A DNA stretch of 64,000 nt from Phytoactinopolyspora alkaliphila (GTDB lineage Bacteria; Actinomycetota; Actinomycetes; Jiangellales; Jiangellaceae), in contig NZ_JAAGOB010000006.1 of NCBI RefSeq assembly GCF_010550695.1, forward strand, positions 296,707-360,706, written 5' to 3'. How positions within the stretch are numbered: the first letter of the stretch is position 1; each line of letters begins with the position of its first letter. The notes beneath the pieces are model-generated. The model did no database searches, had not been told where the DNA came from, and worked only from the letters and a program-made list of their open reading frames with translations. Positions 26,485 to 34,424 of this stretch are shown one piece after another. Position numbers and translations under genes: made by a program.

Positions 26485-26991
26485 GACGTCACAATCGTGC
26501 GGTCGGTGGGGTCAAGGGGCAGAGTAGAGCGCGCCGCCTTCGCCGGGCAATCGGATACTCGAGGGACTGGGGCGGTGGTGCGGCCCTACGCTGCGGCGTC
26601 GTGGGGTTTGGGCGTTCATGTGCGATACTCGACAGTGGTCGGGCGGGAACTACCGTCTGATCCGGCGACTCCCTCGCCGACGTACCGCGCATGGAGCATG
26701 CTGCCGACCGAGAGGCCGGCGCGCGCCAGGCACGGTGGCGCTCGGCACGGTGGCAGCGATGCCGATGTTCAGCCGCGAGGTGGAGTGCGAAGAACGGCTC
26801 TGCCGACGCGGCGGCATTCCGGTTCGCCCACTGACGCATACGCCGGTGGGCGTCGTTGACGACAGGCTTCTTCGCCGGTGCACGGTAGGGCCCGCGCCGG
26901 CGGTCGAACAGCGTCCTGGTGCCAGGCGGCTGCGCTCCGCGAACGCGGTGGCTGCGCCGCACGTCACCGGGCTGACGGGAGTACACAGAAC
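26485..26991. other. 507-base region before rne, no gene seen
   Basis: Neither strand offers a convincing protein. The plus strand probably carries the rne promoter and a long 5' leader; a weak GATACT -10-like box is at 26624-26629. A short near-repeat of the type GCACGGTGGC occurs around 26731-26753. Long leaders are used for RNase E autoregulation in other bacteria, but no conserved structure could be confirmed here. Confidence 0.4.
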
Positions 26992-29865
26992 ATGCAAGAC
27001 GAGAACACTGGCTTGGCCGAGAATGAGAATTCGGTCGAGCAGACAGAGCCTGCCCGACGCCGCACTCCGCGCAAGCGCACGGCAAGCCGGGTCGCAGGCC
27101 CGCCTGAGGAAGGCGCCGCCACGGAACCGGCCCCGAGCACGGCCGCCGCGGACCTGAGCAGTCCGGACGCGACCGACCCCGGCACACCGGAGACGCCGTC
27201 CCAGAAGAAGAAGGCGGCTGCGAAGAAGGCGCCGGCGAAGAAGGCCGCCGCCAAGAAGGCACCGGCCAAGAAGGCGGCTGCGAAGAAAGCAGCGGCCAGG
27301 AAGGCCGAAGCCGTCGAGGCGGTGGCCGCGGAGACGATCGCGGCGGAGACGATCGCGGCGGATACGGCGGAGACTGAGCCGCCCGCAACCGAGGCCGAGC
27401 AGCCCGCACCGCGTGCCAGCCGGTCGCGCAAGCGTGCGGCCCGCGGTACCAGCACCGCCAGCAGTGACCAGGCAGCCACCACGGCACAGGTCGTCGCGGC
27501 AGCTCAGGCCGCTGACGAACCGAATGAGCGCGAGGGGTCCGCGGCGGCCTCGACGGTTCTGTTCCAGCCCCCGGCCTTCGATGCCACCCCGCTGTTCGAA
27601 CCGCCCACGCCCGCCCAAGCGGCCGCTGCCCGGGCCGCCGTGGTGGCGGGCGAGGAGCTGGCCGAGGAGGACGACGCCAGCGAGGCGGCGGAGCCTGCAT
27701 CCGGCGACGACGATGACGAGAGCGGCAACCGCAGGCGCCGGCGACGCCGGGGCGGACGCGGCCGCCGCAAGAAGGGCGACGGTCCGTCCGACGATACCGA
27801 CCAGGAAAGCGACGACCCGCCCGGCGACGCGCAGAAGTCCGCGGCGGCCAGGGACACCGGCTCCGGTGAGGATGCGGCCGACGACGCAGATGCCACGGCG
27901 GAAGCCGGTGACGACGGTGAAGGCGACGGCGAGGGTCAGGACGGCAGCCGCCGGCGCCGCCGGCGCCGCCGGCGCAAGAGCGAGGGCGACGAGGACAACC
28001 GTTCCGACGACCCGCCGCACACCGTGGTCAAGGTGCGGGAGACGAAGGACTCCGACGACGAGGTCAGCCTGGTCAAGGGTTCCACCCGCCTCGAGGCGAA
28101 GAAGCAGCGGCGGCGTGAGGGCCGCGAGGCCGGCCGTCGCCGGCCGCCCATCCTGACCGAATCCGAGTTCCTGGCTCGCCGCGAAGCGGTCGACCGGGTG
28201 ATGGCGGTCCGGCAGGACGGCGACCTCACTCAAATCGCCGTGCTTGAGGACGACATCCTGGTGGAGCATTACGTCAGCCAGGCCTCGCAGCAGTCGATGA
28301 TCGGCAACGTGTACCTCGGCCGGGTGCAGAATGTCCTGCCCGCGATGGAAGCTGCCTTCGTGGACATCGGACGCGGCCGCAACGCCGTCGTCTACGCCGG
28401 CGAGATCGACTGGGCCGGTCTCGGCCACACTGACGGGCCGAAGCGTATCGAAGACGTGCTCAAGTCCGGCCAGTCGATCCTTGTGCAGGTCACCAAGGAT
28501 CCGATCGGGCACAAGGGTGCCAGGCTGACCGGCCAGGTGAGCCTTCCCGGCCGGTACGTCGTCTACGTCCCGCGTGGCTCGATGAGCGGGATCAGCCGGA
28601 AGCTGCCGGAGAACGAGCGCAACCGGTTGAAGAAGATCTTGAAGAAGGTCGTGCCCGAGGACGCCGGTGTGATCGTGCGTACTGCCGCCGAGGGTGCGTC
28701 CGAGGAGGAGCTGACCAATGACGTCGAGCGGCTGCAGGCCGAATGGGAGGCGATCCAGAAGAAGACCTCCGGAAATGCGCCGGCCTTGCTGCACGGCGAG
28801 CCCGATCTGGCGATCAAGGTCGTCCGTGACCTGTTCAACGAGGACTTCACCAAGCTCGTGGTGTCGGGCGAGCGCGCCTGGTCGACCATCGACGAGTATG
28901 TGAGCGGCGTCGCCTCGAGCTTGCGTGACCGGGTTCAGAAGTGGACCGGAAACAACGACGTGTTCGCCGCGTTGCGGGTGGACGAGCAGATCGCCAAGGC
29001 GCTGGACCGCAAGGTGTGGCTGCCGAGTGGTGGCTCACTGGTGATCGACCGCACCGAGGCGATGACGGTGATCGACGTCAACACCGGGAAGTTCACCGGC
29101 TCCGGTGGAAACCTCGAAGAGACGGTCACCAAGAACAACCTCGAGGCCGCGGAGGAGATCGTCCGGCAGTTGCGGCTGCGGGACATCGGCGGCATCATCG
29201 TCATCGACTTCATCGACATGGTGCTGGAGTCCAACCGGGACCTCGTACTGCGCCGTCTGGTGGAGTGCCTGGGCCGGGACCGGACCAAGCACCAGGTCGC
29301 GGAGGTGACCTCGCTCGGCTTGGTCCAGATGACCCGCAAGCGGATCGGCACCGGGCTGCTGGAAGCGTTCAGCGAGCCTTGTGCCCATTGCAAGGGCCGA
29401 GGCGTCCAGGTGCACAACCACGTGGGTGTCGAAGGCAGCAAGTCCAACGGCGACGACAGCTCTGGACGCTCGGAGCGGCGCGGCCGCCGCAGGCGTGGCG
29501 AGCAGCAGCAGACCGAGAAGCCCGAGCCCGCGGCAGTCCCGAAGCTCGAGGCGCTGGCCAGCCCGGGTGAGGCTTCGCCGGCTGACCTGATCCCGGTGTC
29601 GGCAGGTACACCTGACGCCAACGGAGTGTCGGCATCCCCCGTGAGCGCCGAGGCGGACACGCGCGGTGTTGCCGTGGAGACGAACGGCTCCCCGGCGGAG
29701 CCAGTGGCAACCCCGGCGGAGCCAGTGGCAACTCCGGCGGAGCCAGCGGACGTTCCGGAGTCGCCTACCGGGGACGATGACGCGCCGAAGCCGGCACGCC
29801 GGGGCCGGCGCCGGGCACAACGCCCCGCCGGCAGCCCTGACGAGCACGCGGACGCCACAGCCTGA
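26992..29865 (+). CDS. Rne/Rng family ribonuclease (RNase E/G)
   Basis: A 957-residue endoribonuclease for mRNA decay and rRNA processing. ATG 26992 is chosen, with GGGAG about ten bases upstream; the frame is open further up but without support. An N-terminal extension of about 370 residues is disordered: RRRTPRKR, then lysine/alanine repeats like histone H1, then acidic and RRRRR patches. The catalytic half has the S1 domain (GNVYLGRVQNVLPAMEAAFVD), the DNase-I-like metal site (MTVIDVNTGKFTG and IIVIDFIDM) and the Zn-link CAHCKGRG. A short C-terminal tail has EPVATPA repeats. A terminator follows directly. Confidence 0.95.
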   Translation: MQDENTGLAENENSVEQTEPARRRTPRKRTASRVAGPPEEGAATEPAPSTAAADLSSPDATDPGTPETPSQKKKAAAKKAPAKKAAAKKAPAKKAAAKKAAARKAEAVEAVAAETIAAETIAADTAETEPPATEAEQPAPRASRSRKRAARGTSTASSDQAATTAQVVAAAQAADEPNEREGSAAASTVLFQPPAFDATPLFEPPTPAQAAAARAAVVAGEELAEEDDASEAAEPASGDDDDESGNRRRRRRRGGRGRRKKGDGPSDDTDQESDDPPGDAQKSAAARDTGSGEDAADDADATAEAGDDGEGDGEGQDGSRRRRRRRRRKSEGDEDNRSDDPPHTVVKVRETKDSDDEVSLVKGSTRLEAKKQRRREGREAGRRRPPILTESEFLARREAVDRVMAVRQDGDLTQIAVLEDDILVEHYVSQASQQSMIGNVYLGRVQNVLPAMEAAFVDIGRGRNAVVYAGEIDWAGLGHTDGPKRIEDVLKSGQSILVQVTKDPIGHKGARLTGQVSLPGRYVVYVPRGSMSGISRKLPENERNRLKKILKKVVPEDAGVIVRTAAEGASEEELTNDVERLQAEWEAIQKKTSGNAPALLHGEPDLAIKVVRDLFNEDFTKLVVSGERAWSTIDEYVSGVASSLRDRVQKWTGNNDVFAALRVDEQIAKALDRKVWLPSGGSLVIDRTEAMTVIDVNTGKFTGSGGNLEETVTKNNLEAAEEIVRQLRLRDIGGIIVIDFIDMVLESNRDLVLRRLVECLGRDRTKHQVAEVTSLGLVQMTRKRIGTGLLEAFSEPCAHCKGRGVQVHNHVGVEGSKSNGDDSSGRSERRGRRRRGEQQQTEKPEPAAVPKLEALASPGEASPADLIPVSAGTPDANGVSASPVSAEADTRGVAVETNGSPAEPVATPAEPVATPAEPADVPESPTGDDDAPKPARRGRRRAQRPAGSPDEHADATA
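27200..27306 (+). repeat. Lys/Ala-rich repeat in the rne N-terminal region
   Basis: Imperfect in-frame repeats of AAGAAGGCGGCTGCG-type codons encode alternating KKAA and KKAPA blocks, similar to actinobacterial histone-like tails. They probably bind RNA or DNA. Confidence 0.8.
29691..29751 (+). repeat. 21-bp tandem repeats in the rne tail
   Basis: Two exact copies and a partial third of a 21-base unit beginning CCCGGCGGAGCCAGTGGCAA (29691-29711, 29712-29732, then partial). They encode PAEPVAT-type repeats in the disordered C-terminus. Confidence 0.85.
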
Positions 29866-29880
29866 TTCCTTCACACCCGT

Positions 29881-29915
29881 GAGGCGGCCCTGACCATTGC
29901 GGTCAGGGCCGCCTC
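29881..29915 (+). terminator. Terminator hairpin after rne
   Basis: A perfect 15-base stem (29881-29895 with 29901-29915) and a 5-base loop ATTGC, starting 15 bases after the rne stop and followed by GTCGTTGTG. A clear intrinsic-type terminator for GC-rich DNA. It also isolates rne from the MFS promoter. Confidence 0.85.
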
Positions 29916-29932
29916 GTCGTTGTGCACCGGGT

Positions 29933-29980
29933 TTGACGTGGTTATTGAACGATAGTACAAATAGAACGATCGTCCAATAA
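29933..29980 (+). promoter_or_regulatory. Promoter and inverted-repeat operator of the MFS exporter gene
   Basis: TTGACG (29933-29938), a 17-base spacer and TACAAA (29956-29961) form a near-consensus promoter. An inverted repeat spans the core: TTATTGAACGAT (29942-29953) pairs with ATCGTCCAATAA (29969-29980), with one mismatch. It covers the -10, as expected for a TetR repressor operator. The TetR gene at 31565 is the natural candidate to bind it. Confidence 0.75.
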
Positions 29981-30011
29981 CATGATGGACCCGTGAAGGA
30001 AGAGGAACTCG

Positions 30012-31553
30012 ATGAACGTCGCGATCGCATCCCGGGCCGGCTGGCGAGAGTGGACCGGCCTCGCGGTCCTGGCTCTTCCCACGGTCCTGCTCGGCCTGGA
30101 CATGACCGTGCTCTATCTGGCCATGCCGCATCTCGCCGCCGACCTGCAGCCGAGCAGCGTCCAGACGTTGTGGATCATGGACGCCTACGGGTTCATGATC
30201 GCGGGATTCCTGATCACCATGGGAACGCTGGGGGACCGCATCGGTCGCCGGCGGCTCCTGATGATCGGCGCGGTCGCCTTCGCGGTGGCGTCGGTCCTGG
30301 CCGCCTACTCCACGAATCCGGAGATGCTGATCGGGACGCGTGCGGCGCTGGGCATCGCCGGAGCCACGTTGATGCCCTCCACGCTGGCCCTGATCAGTAA
30401 CATGTTCGCCGACCCGCGCCAGCGCGCGTTGGCTATTGGCGTCTGGGTGACGATGTTCGGCCTCGGGATGGCGGCCGGCCCTTTGGTGGGTGGCGCTCTC
30501 CTGGAGCACTTCTGGTGGGGTTCGGTGTTCTTGCTTGCCGTCCCTGTCGTGGGGCTGGTGCTGCTGGCCGCTCCGGCCTTGTTGCCCGAGTACCGCGACC
30601 CGCGGCCCGGGCGGCTCGACCTGCGAAGCGTCGCGCTGTCGCTCGCGGCGATGCTGCCGGTGGTCTACGGCGTGAAGGAACTGGCCAAGGACGGATTCGG
30701 CCCAACCCCGGCCGTGACCGTCGCGGTGGGTGTGATCATGGCCGTTGTCTTCGTTCGCCGCCAGCGCGGATTGGCCAGCCCGCTGATGGACGTCGCCTTG
30801 TTCGCCAGCCGCACCTTCAGCGCCGCGCTCGGCGTGATGCTGGTGGGGCTGGTCGGTGTCGGTGGCGCGATGTTCCTTGTCACCAACCATCTGCAGTTGG
30901 TGAAGGGCCTCTCACCCTTGGCGGCCGGCGCCGCTATGGGGCCGCCGGCGCTGATGATGGTGGTAGCGGCGATCACGGCACCGCTGCTTGCCCGGCGAAT
31001 CCGGCCGGGCGGGGTCATCGGCGGCACGTTGGCGCTGTCGGCGCTCGGGTTCATGCTGCTGGCCCGGCTCGACGCCGACGCCGGAGTTGCGAGCGTCGTA
31101 GCCGGCTTCTCGTTGGTCTATCTCGGACTCGGGGCGATCGCCGCCCTGGGCACGGACCTCGTCGTCGGCGCGGCGCCGCCGGAGAAGGCAGGCTCGGCGG
31201 CCGCGATATCCGAGACCGTGCAGGAGCTCGGGTTGGCAGCGGGGGTGGCTCTGCTGGGCAGCGTGGCCACGGCCGTCTACCGCCATCGCATCGCCGGCCT
31301 CGTTCCGGAGGGGCTGTCCGGTGACGCCGCGCGATCGGTGGAGGACAGCCTCTCCGGGGCTACGTCCGTGGCACACCTGCTGGAGAGCGACGCGATGGAC
31401 GCGGCCAAGGGTGCGTTCACCTCGGGGCTGAACGTCGTGGCAGCCATGGGTGCCCTGGCGATGGTGATACTCGCCGTGGTGTCCGCTCGGGCGTTGCGGC
31501 ACGTGAATGCGGTGGGCGCGGACGCCGTCCGCGAGAGCGAACCTGCCAGCTAG
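30012..31553 (+). CDS. MFS drug exporter, DHA2 family (14-helix, EmrB/QacA type)
   Basis: A 513-residue membrane transporter with about 14 hydrophobic helices. LGLDMTVLYLAMPHLAADL in helix 1 is the DHA2 motif with an acidic residue in the membrane. GDRIGRRRLLMIG is MFS motif A after helix 2. It probably exports drugs or metabolites by proton antiport. ATG 30012 has GAGGAA upstream. A tetR gene follows 11 bases later, and an operator-like promoter precedes it, so expression is likely induced by substrate. Confidence 0.9.
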   Translation: MNVAIASRAGWREWTGLAVLALPTVLLGLDMTVLYLAMPHLAADLQPSSVQTLWIMDAYGFMIAGFLITMGTLGDRIGRRRLLMIGAVAFAVASVLAAYSTNPEMLIGTRAALGIAGATLMPSTLALISNMFADPRQRALAIGVWVTMFGLGMAAGPLVGGALLEHFWWGSVFLLAVPVVGLVLLAAPALLPEYRDPRPGRLDLRSVALSLAAMLPVVYGVKELAKDGFGPTPAVTVAVGVIMAVVFVRRQRGLASPLMDVALFASRTFSAALGVMLVGLVGVGGAMFLVTNHLQLVKGLSPLAAGAAMGPPALMMVVAAITAPLLARRIRPGGVIGGTLALSALGFMLLARLDADAGVASVVAGFSLVYLGLGAIAALGTDLVVGAAPPEKAGSAAAISETVQELGLAAGVALLGSVATAVYRHRIAGLVPEGLSGDAARSVEDSLSGATSVAHLLESDAMDAAKGAFTSGLNVVAAMGALAMVILAVVSARALRHVNAVGADAVRESEPAS

Positions 31554-31564
31554 AGTGAAGCACC

Positions 31565-32212
31565 GTGGATCAGGGCGCATCGGGCCGGAGGCCGGCAACA
31601 GCCACCGACGGGAGGCTGGCTCGGGGGGAACGTCGCCGGGCCGAGATCATCGACGCCACGCTGCGCGTGGTGGAGCGCGATGGCGCGGCCGGCGTGACAC
31701 ACCGCACTGTGGCTCGGGAGGCGGGCGTGCCGGCCAGCTTGACCACGTACTATTTCGCGACTCTGGACGACCTGCTCGTGGCGGCGTTGACCGAGGTGTC
31801 GGACGAGTACGTACGGCAGCTCGACGAGATCGTCGAGAGTGGCGGCGACGAGGTGGGCGGCTTGGCCGAGCTCATCGTCGCCGCGGCCGGCAACGGCCGC
31901 CGTCGTGCGCTGGCCGAACGAGAACTCTCCACGCTGGCGGCGCGCCGGCCGGCGTTGCGGCCCGTGGCACGCCGCTGGCGGGACACGGTCGCCGAGATCG
32001 CCCGCCTGCACACGTCGGACCCGCTGGCGGTCGACGCCATGGTGGCCGCGGCCGACGGCATGTGCGCGGCCATCCTGCTGGCAGGTGAACGTCCGGACGT
32101 GTCCAGGGTGCGTGCCGTGCTTGCACGCACCCTGGGAACCGGCGAAGCCGACGTCAGCCTGCCGATCACGTCCGGATCACACCGCGGCTCCCGGCTCGAA
32201 CGTGGCCAGTAG
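31565..32212 (+). CDS. TetR family regulator of the MFS exporter
   Basis: A 215-residue repressor. The helix-turn-helix is at about residues 28-70 (AEIIDATLRVVERDG, then TVAREAGVPASLTTYYF). GTG start 11 bases after the exporter stop, so the two are co-transcribed. The C-terminal half is a ligand-binding helical bundle. Its 3' end overlaps the convergent MBL gene by 36 bases. Control of its own operon through the 29942-29980 repeat is inferred. Confidence 0.85.
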   Translation: MDQGASGRRPATATDGRLARGERRRAEIIDATLRVVERDGAAGVTHRTVAREAGVPASLTTYYFATLDDLLVAALTEVSDEYVRQLDEIVESGGDEVGGLAELIVAAAGNGRRRALAERELSTLAARRPALRPVARRWRDTVAEIARLHTSDPLAVDAMVAAADGMCAAILLAGERPDVSRVRAVLARTLGTGEADVSLPITSGSHRGSRLERGQ

Positions 32213-32986
32213 CTGTTCCAGCGCCCGTTGATCAGGTCCGACGAACGGGTTGGCCCCGGGGGCCGCGGCAAGCATGTCGAGGAACGCGGTGCTCTGCCCG
32301 ATGGCCGGGGGCAGGTGTGAGCTGAGAATGACGTCCGGATCCGCGGCGCGAAGCGGCTGAAGGGTGGCGTGGAAGGCATCCCGGTCCACCGAGTGCACCC
32401 ACGGACTGTCCACGGCGGCCCACAGCAGTTGCGCGTCGTTGAGATCCCGGGCGGGAACTCCCCGGACGTCGTCGCTGGCCGCCAGCTCCGGGCTGGGCAG
32501 TGGCGCACCGAAGCAGTCCGAGGTGAAGCAGGCGCGAGTCTTGTCATCGTAGAAGCCGACGGTGGCCGGACTGTCGAAGAGTGGAGGCCGGAACGCGGTC
32601 AGCGTGCGGTCTCCGACGTCGAGGCGTTCGCCGGGATTGAGCAGATATACCCGGTCCATCGGCAGGGGACGCTCGGTCGACATGATCCCCATGCCGAGAA
32701 ACGTGGTGATGACCTTTGCCTGCGGCGCGGCCTCGAGCAGATCGAACAGGCCGCCGGTGTGGTCGCGATCCGGATGCGTCAGCCAGATCCAGCGGACGTC
32801 CGCCGGGTCCACGACCGAGCCCAGTGTGTCGAGGAAGCCCCGGTCCGGGAGGCTGAGCCCGGTATCGATGACCACCGGCTGGGACGCGTGCAGGACGAAG
32901 GCGTTGACCGGCAGGAAACCGACGCCGGGGATAGGCGCCGTGTCGTTCAGGACGGTGATGTCGCGTGTGATCCGGTGGATATCCAC
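32177..32986 (-). CDS. MBL-fold metallohydrolase
   Basis: A 269-residue protein starting at GTG 32986 behind a strong AGGAGGA RBS; the longer open frame lacks one. The first metal motif reads H71-P-D73-R-D75-H76 followed by TGG, so the second His of the usual HxHxDH is Asp. Other ligand candidates are in CFTSDCFGAP and ILSSHLPP. The fold resembles flavodiiron/ODP-type MBL domains without the flavodoxin part. It is the third gene of a TetR-MDMPI-MBL operon. Substrate unknown. Confidence 0.8.
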   Translation of the reverse strand: MDIHRITRDITVLNDTAPIPGVGFLPVNAFVLHASQPVVIDTGLSLPDRGFLDTLGSVVDPADVRWIWLTHPDRDHTGGLFDLLEAAPQAKVITTFLGMGIMSTERPLPMDRVYLLNPGERLDVGDRTLTAFRPPLFDSPATVGFYDDKTRACFTSDCFGAPLPSPELAASDDVRGVPARDLNDAQLLWAAVDSPWVHSVDRDAFHATLQPLRAADPDVILSSHLPPAIGQSTAFLDMLAAAPGANPFVGPDQRALEQLLATFEPGAAV

Positions 32987-33017
32987 GGGTCCTCCTGATG
33001 TGTGAAGGCAGATGAGG

Positions 33018-33773
33018 TCAGAAGGGGACGGGCTCACCGAGCAGACCCGGGCCGGAGCCCCGGCCGGAGACGGTTCGGCAGAACTGGACCGCGTCGATGG
33101 TGATGTCCTCGCCGCCGTTGCCATGGGTGAACGTGCCACCTGCCGGGCCGGTCAGGGTGAGCGTGAACGACTGGCCGTGGCGACGGGCCCATTCTGCGAC
33201 GACGTCGCTCACCACACGGCCGTCGTGCTCGGGTGTGAGAAGCAATTCGCGTCCAGTGGCACGGCTGAGATCTATGCGATGCATCCATGGGTCGCGAGTC
33301 AGGATGATGTCGAAGAGGTAACCGAGGCGCCAGGTCTCGACGCCCTTCGGCATCTCTTGCTTCATCGGCAGCGCGCGCAGTGGGCGGGGGACCCGGTAGC
33401 GTCTACGGGCAGCCCGCGGGCCGGCTGCGGCGATCCGTTCGAGCAACTCGTCGACTCCTAGGCCGGCGCGGTCGGCCACCTGGACCTCGGTCATGCCGTC
33501 GATGGTGGGGCCGTCTCCCGCGGCCTTGCCGCCGGCCCTGATGACGTGCACGAATTCCCGCACTGAGCAGGTGAACTCCATCATGCCGAGCATGTGTCCG
33601 GCCATCGCGCGTACGTCCCATGCGGGGCAGTCCGTGGGTTTCGACCACTCCTCGTCGTCGAGCGACCGGAGAAGGTCGAGGGCCCGGTGGTGTTCGGTGG
33701 TGGCCAGGTCACGAGCTTCCCGGTGGCTGATCTTGGGTATGTGCTGGACCGGCGTGGCCATCGTGCTGGTCAT
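33018..33773 (-). CDS. Mycothiol-dependent maleylpyruvate isomerase-like (DinB superfamily) protein
   Basis: A 251-residue protein with the MDMPI N-terminal domain: CPAWDVRAMAGHMLGMMEF holds the metal-binding His60, and DPWMHRIDL holds His165. Relatives use mycothiol, the actinobacterial thiol, in isomerisation or transfer reactions, usually in detoxification or aromatic metabolism. The start overlaps the TetR stop as ATGA, and the MBL gene follows after 31 bases. The exact reaction is unknown. Confidence 0.82.
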   Translation of the reverse strand: MTSTMATPVQHIPKISHREARDLATTEHHRALDLLRSLDDEEWSKPTDCPAWDVRAMAGHMLGMMEFTCSVREFVHVIRAGGKAAGDGPTIDGMTEVQVADRAGLGVDELLERIAAAGPRAARRRYRVPRPLRALPMKQEMPKGVETWRLGYLFDIILTRDPWMHRIDLSRATGRELLLTPEHDGRVVSDVVAEWARRHGQSFTLTLTGPAGGTFTHGNGGEDITIDAVQFCRTVSGRGSGPGLLGEPVPF

Positions 33774-34375
33774 TCTGGTTCCCCCTTCATGTGCTGCTGG
33801 ACGTAGGCGTAGAACATCTCGATGGCGTCGTCCGTCAGCCCGATCCAGCGACTGCCGCCGGGGTCATTGGAGATCTGCTGGTCGGCGAGCCCGGTCCCGA
33901 TAGCGGTCAGCAGGTCGAGCGCCCTTGCGTCGGTCACGCCGCTGCTCTGCAGCAGGGTCACGACTTTCCGCAACCCCTCCTCGGAGAGTGCGAATGACTC
34001 TTTGGAGGGTTCGAATCCGGGGACCACCCGCTGGAACAGGAGCTGGTAGCGCACAGTGTTCTCGGTGCAGAACCCGACGAAGAACCGCATCACTGTCTTG
34101 AGATCAGCCACCGTCTCGCCGGTCAGCCGGACCGACGCGTGTGCCTCAAGGAATTCACGGCAGCCCTGGGCGAACATCGCGTCGTACAGGGCGTCCTTGG
34201 AGTCGAAGTACGAGTACAGCGACGGGGGGCGCATGCCGACCTTCCGTGCGACGTCGCGCAGGGTGAGCCCGCCGATGCCGTGCGTGCGCGCAACTTCCCA
34301 TGCCGCGTCCACGATCTCCGCGATCGTGCTCGAACGTCGTTCGGCAACCCGACTCCGCGTTGGTTCTCCTAACAT
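33770..34375 (-). CDS. TetR family regulator
   Basis: A 201-residue repressor. The HTH lies at about residues 18-62 (TIAEIVDAAWEVARTHG, then DVARKVGMRPPSLYSYF), with a TetR C-terminal domain of the WHG type. The ATG at 34375 lies inside a palindrome and only a few bases after a -10-like TATCCT, so the mRNA is probably leaderless. It leads the operon with the MDMPI-like and MBL genes and likely controls itself. Confidence 0.87.
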   Translation of the reverse strand: MLGEPTRSRVAERRSSTIAEIVDAAWEVARTHGIGGLTLRDVARKVGMRPPSLYSYFDSKDALYDAMFAQGCREFLEAHASVRLTGETVADLKTVMRFFVGFCTENTVRYQLLFQRVVPGFEPSKESFALSEEGLRKVVTLLQSSGVTDARALDLLTAIGTGLADQQISNDPGGSRWIGLTDDAIEMFYAYVQQHMKGEPE

Positions 34376-34391
34376 GATTAGGATAATCGCA
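34367..34391 (-). promoter_or_regulatory. Leaderless promoter and operator of the TetR-MDMPI-MBL operon
   Basis: The palindrome TCCTAA-CATGA-TTAGGA (34367-34383) overlaps the start codon. On the minus strand TATCCT ends six bases before the ATG, so transcription would begin at or next to the start codon. A repressor bound here would block both RNA polymerase and initiation. Confidence 0.6.
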
Positions 34392-34424
34392 CGCCGTTCG
34401 GTTTAAGGCAAGGGTTTGGAGTGC

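Noticed and set aside
26624..26629. A -10-like GATACT as the rne promoter
   Set aside because: No fitting -35 was found, so it is only mentioned in the region note.
27200..27306. Repeat cluster considered as a CRISPR array
   Set aside because: The repeats are short, in frame and encode Lys/Ala blocks; no spacers of uniform length.
26650..28794. Minus-strand open frame opposite rne
   Set aside because: Leu/Gly/Arg-rich shadow of the rne N-terminal repeats; no RBS or domain.
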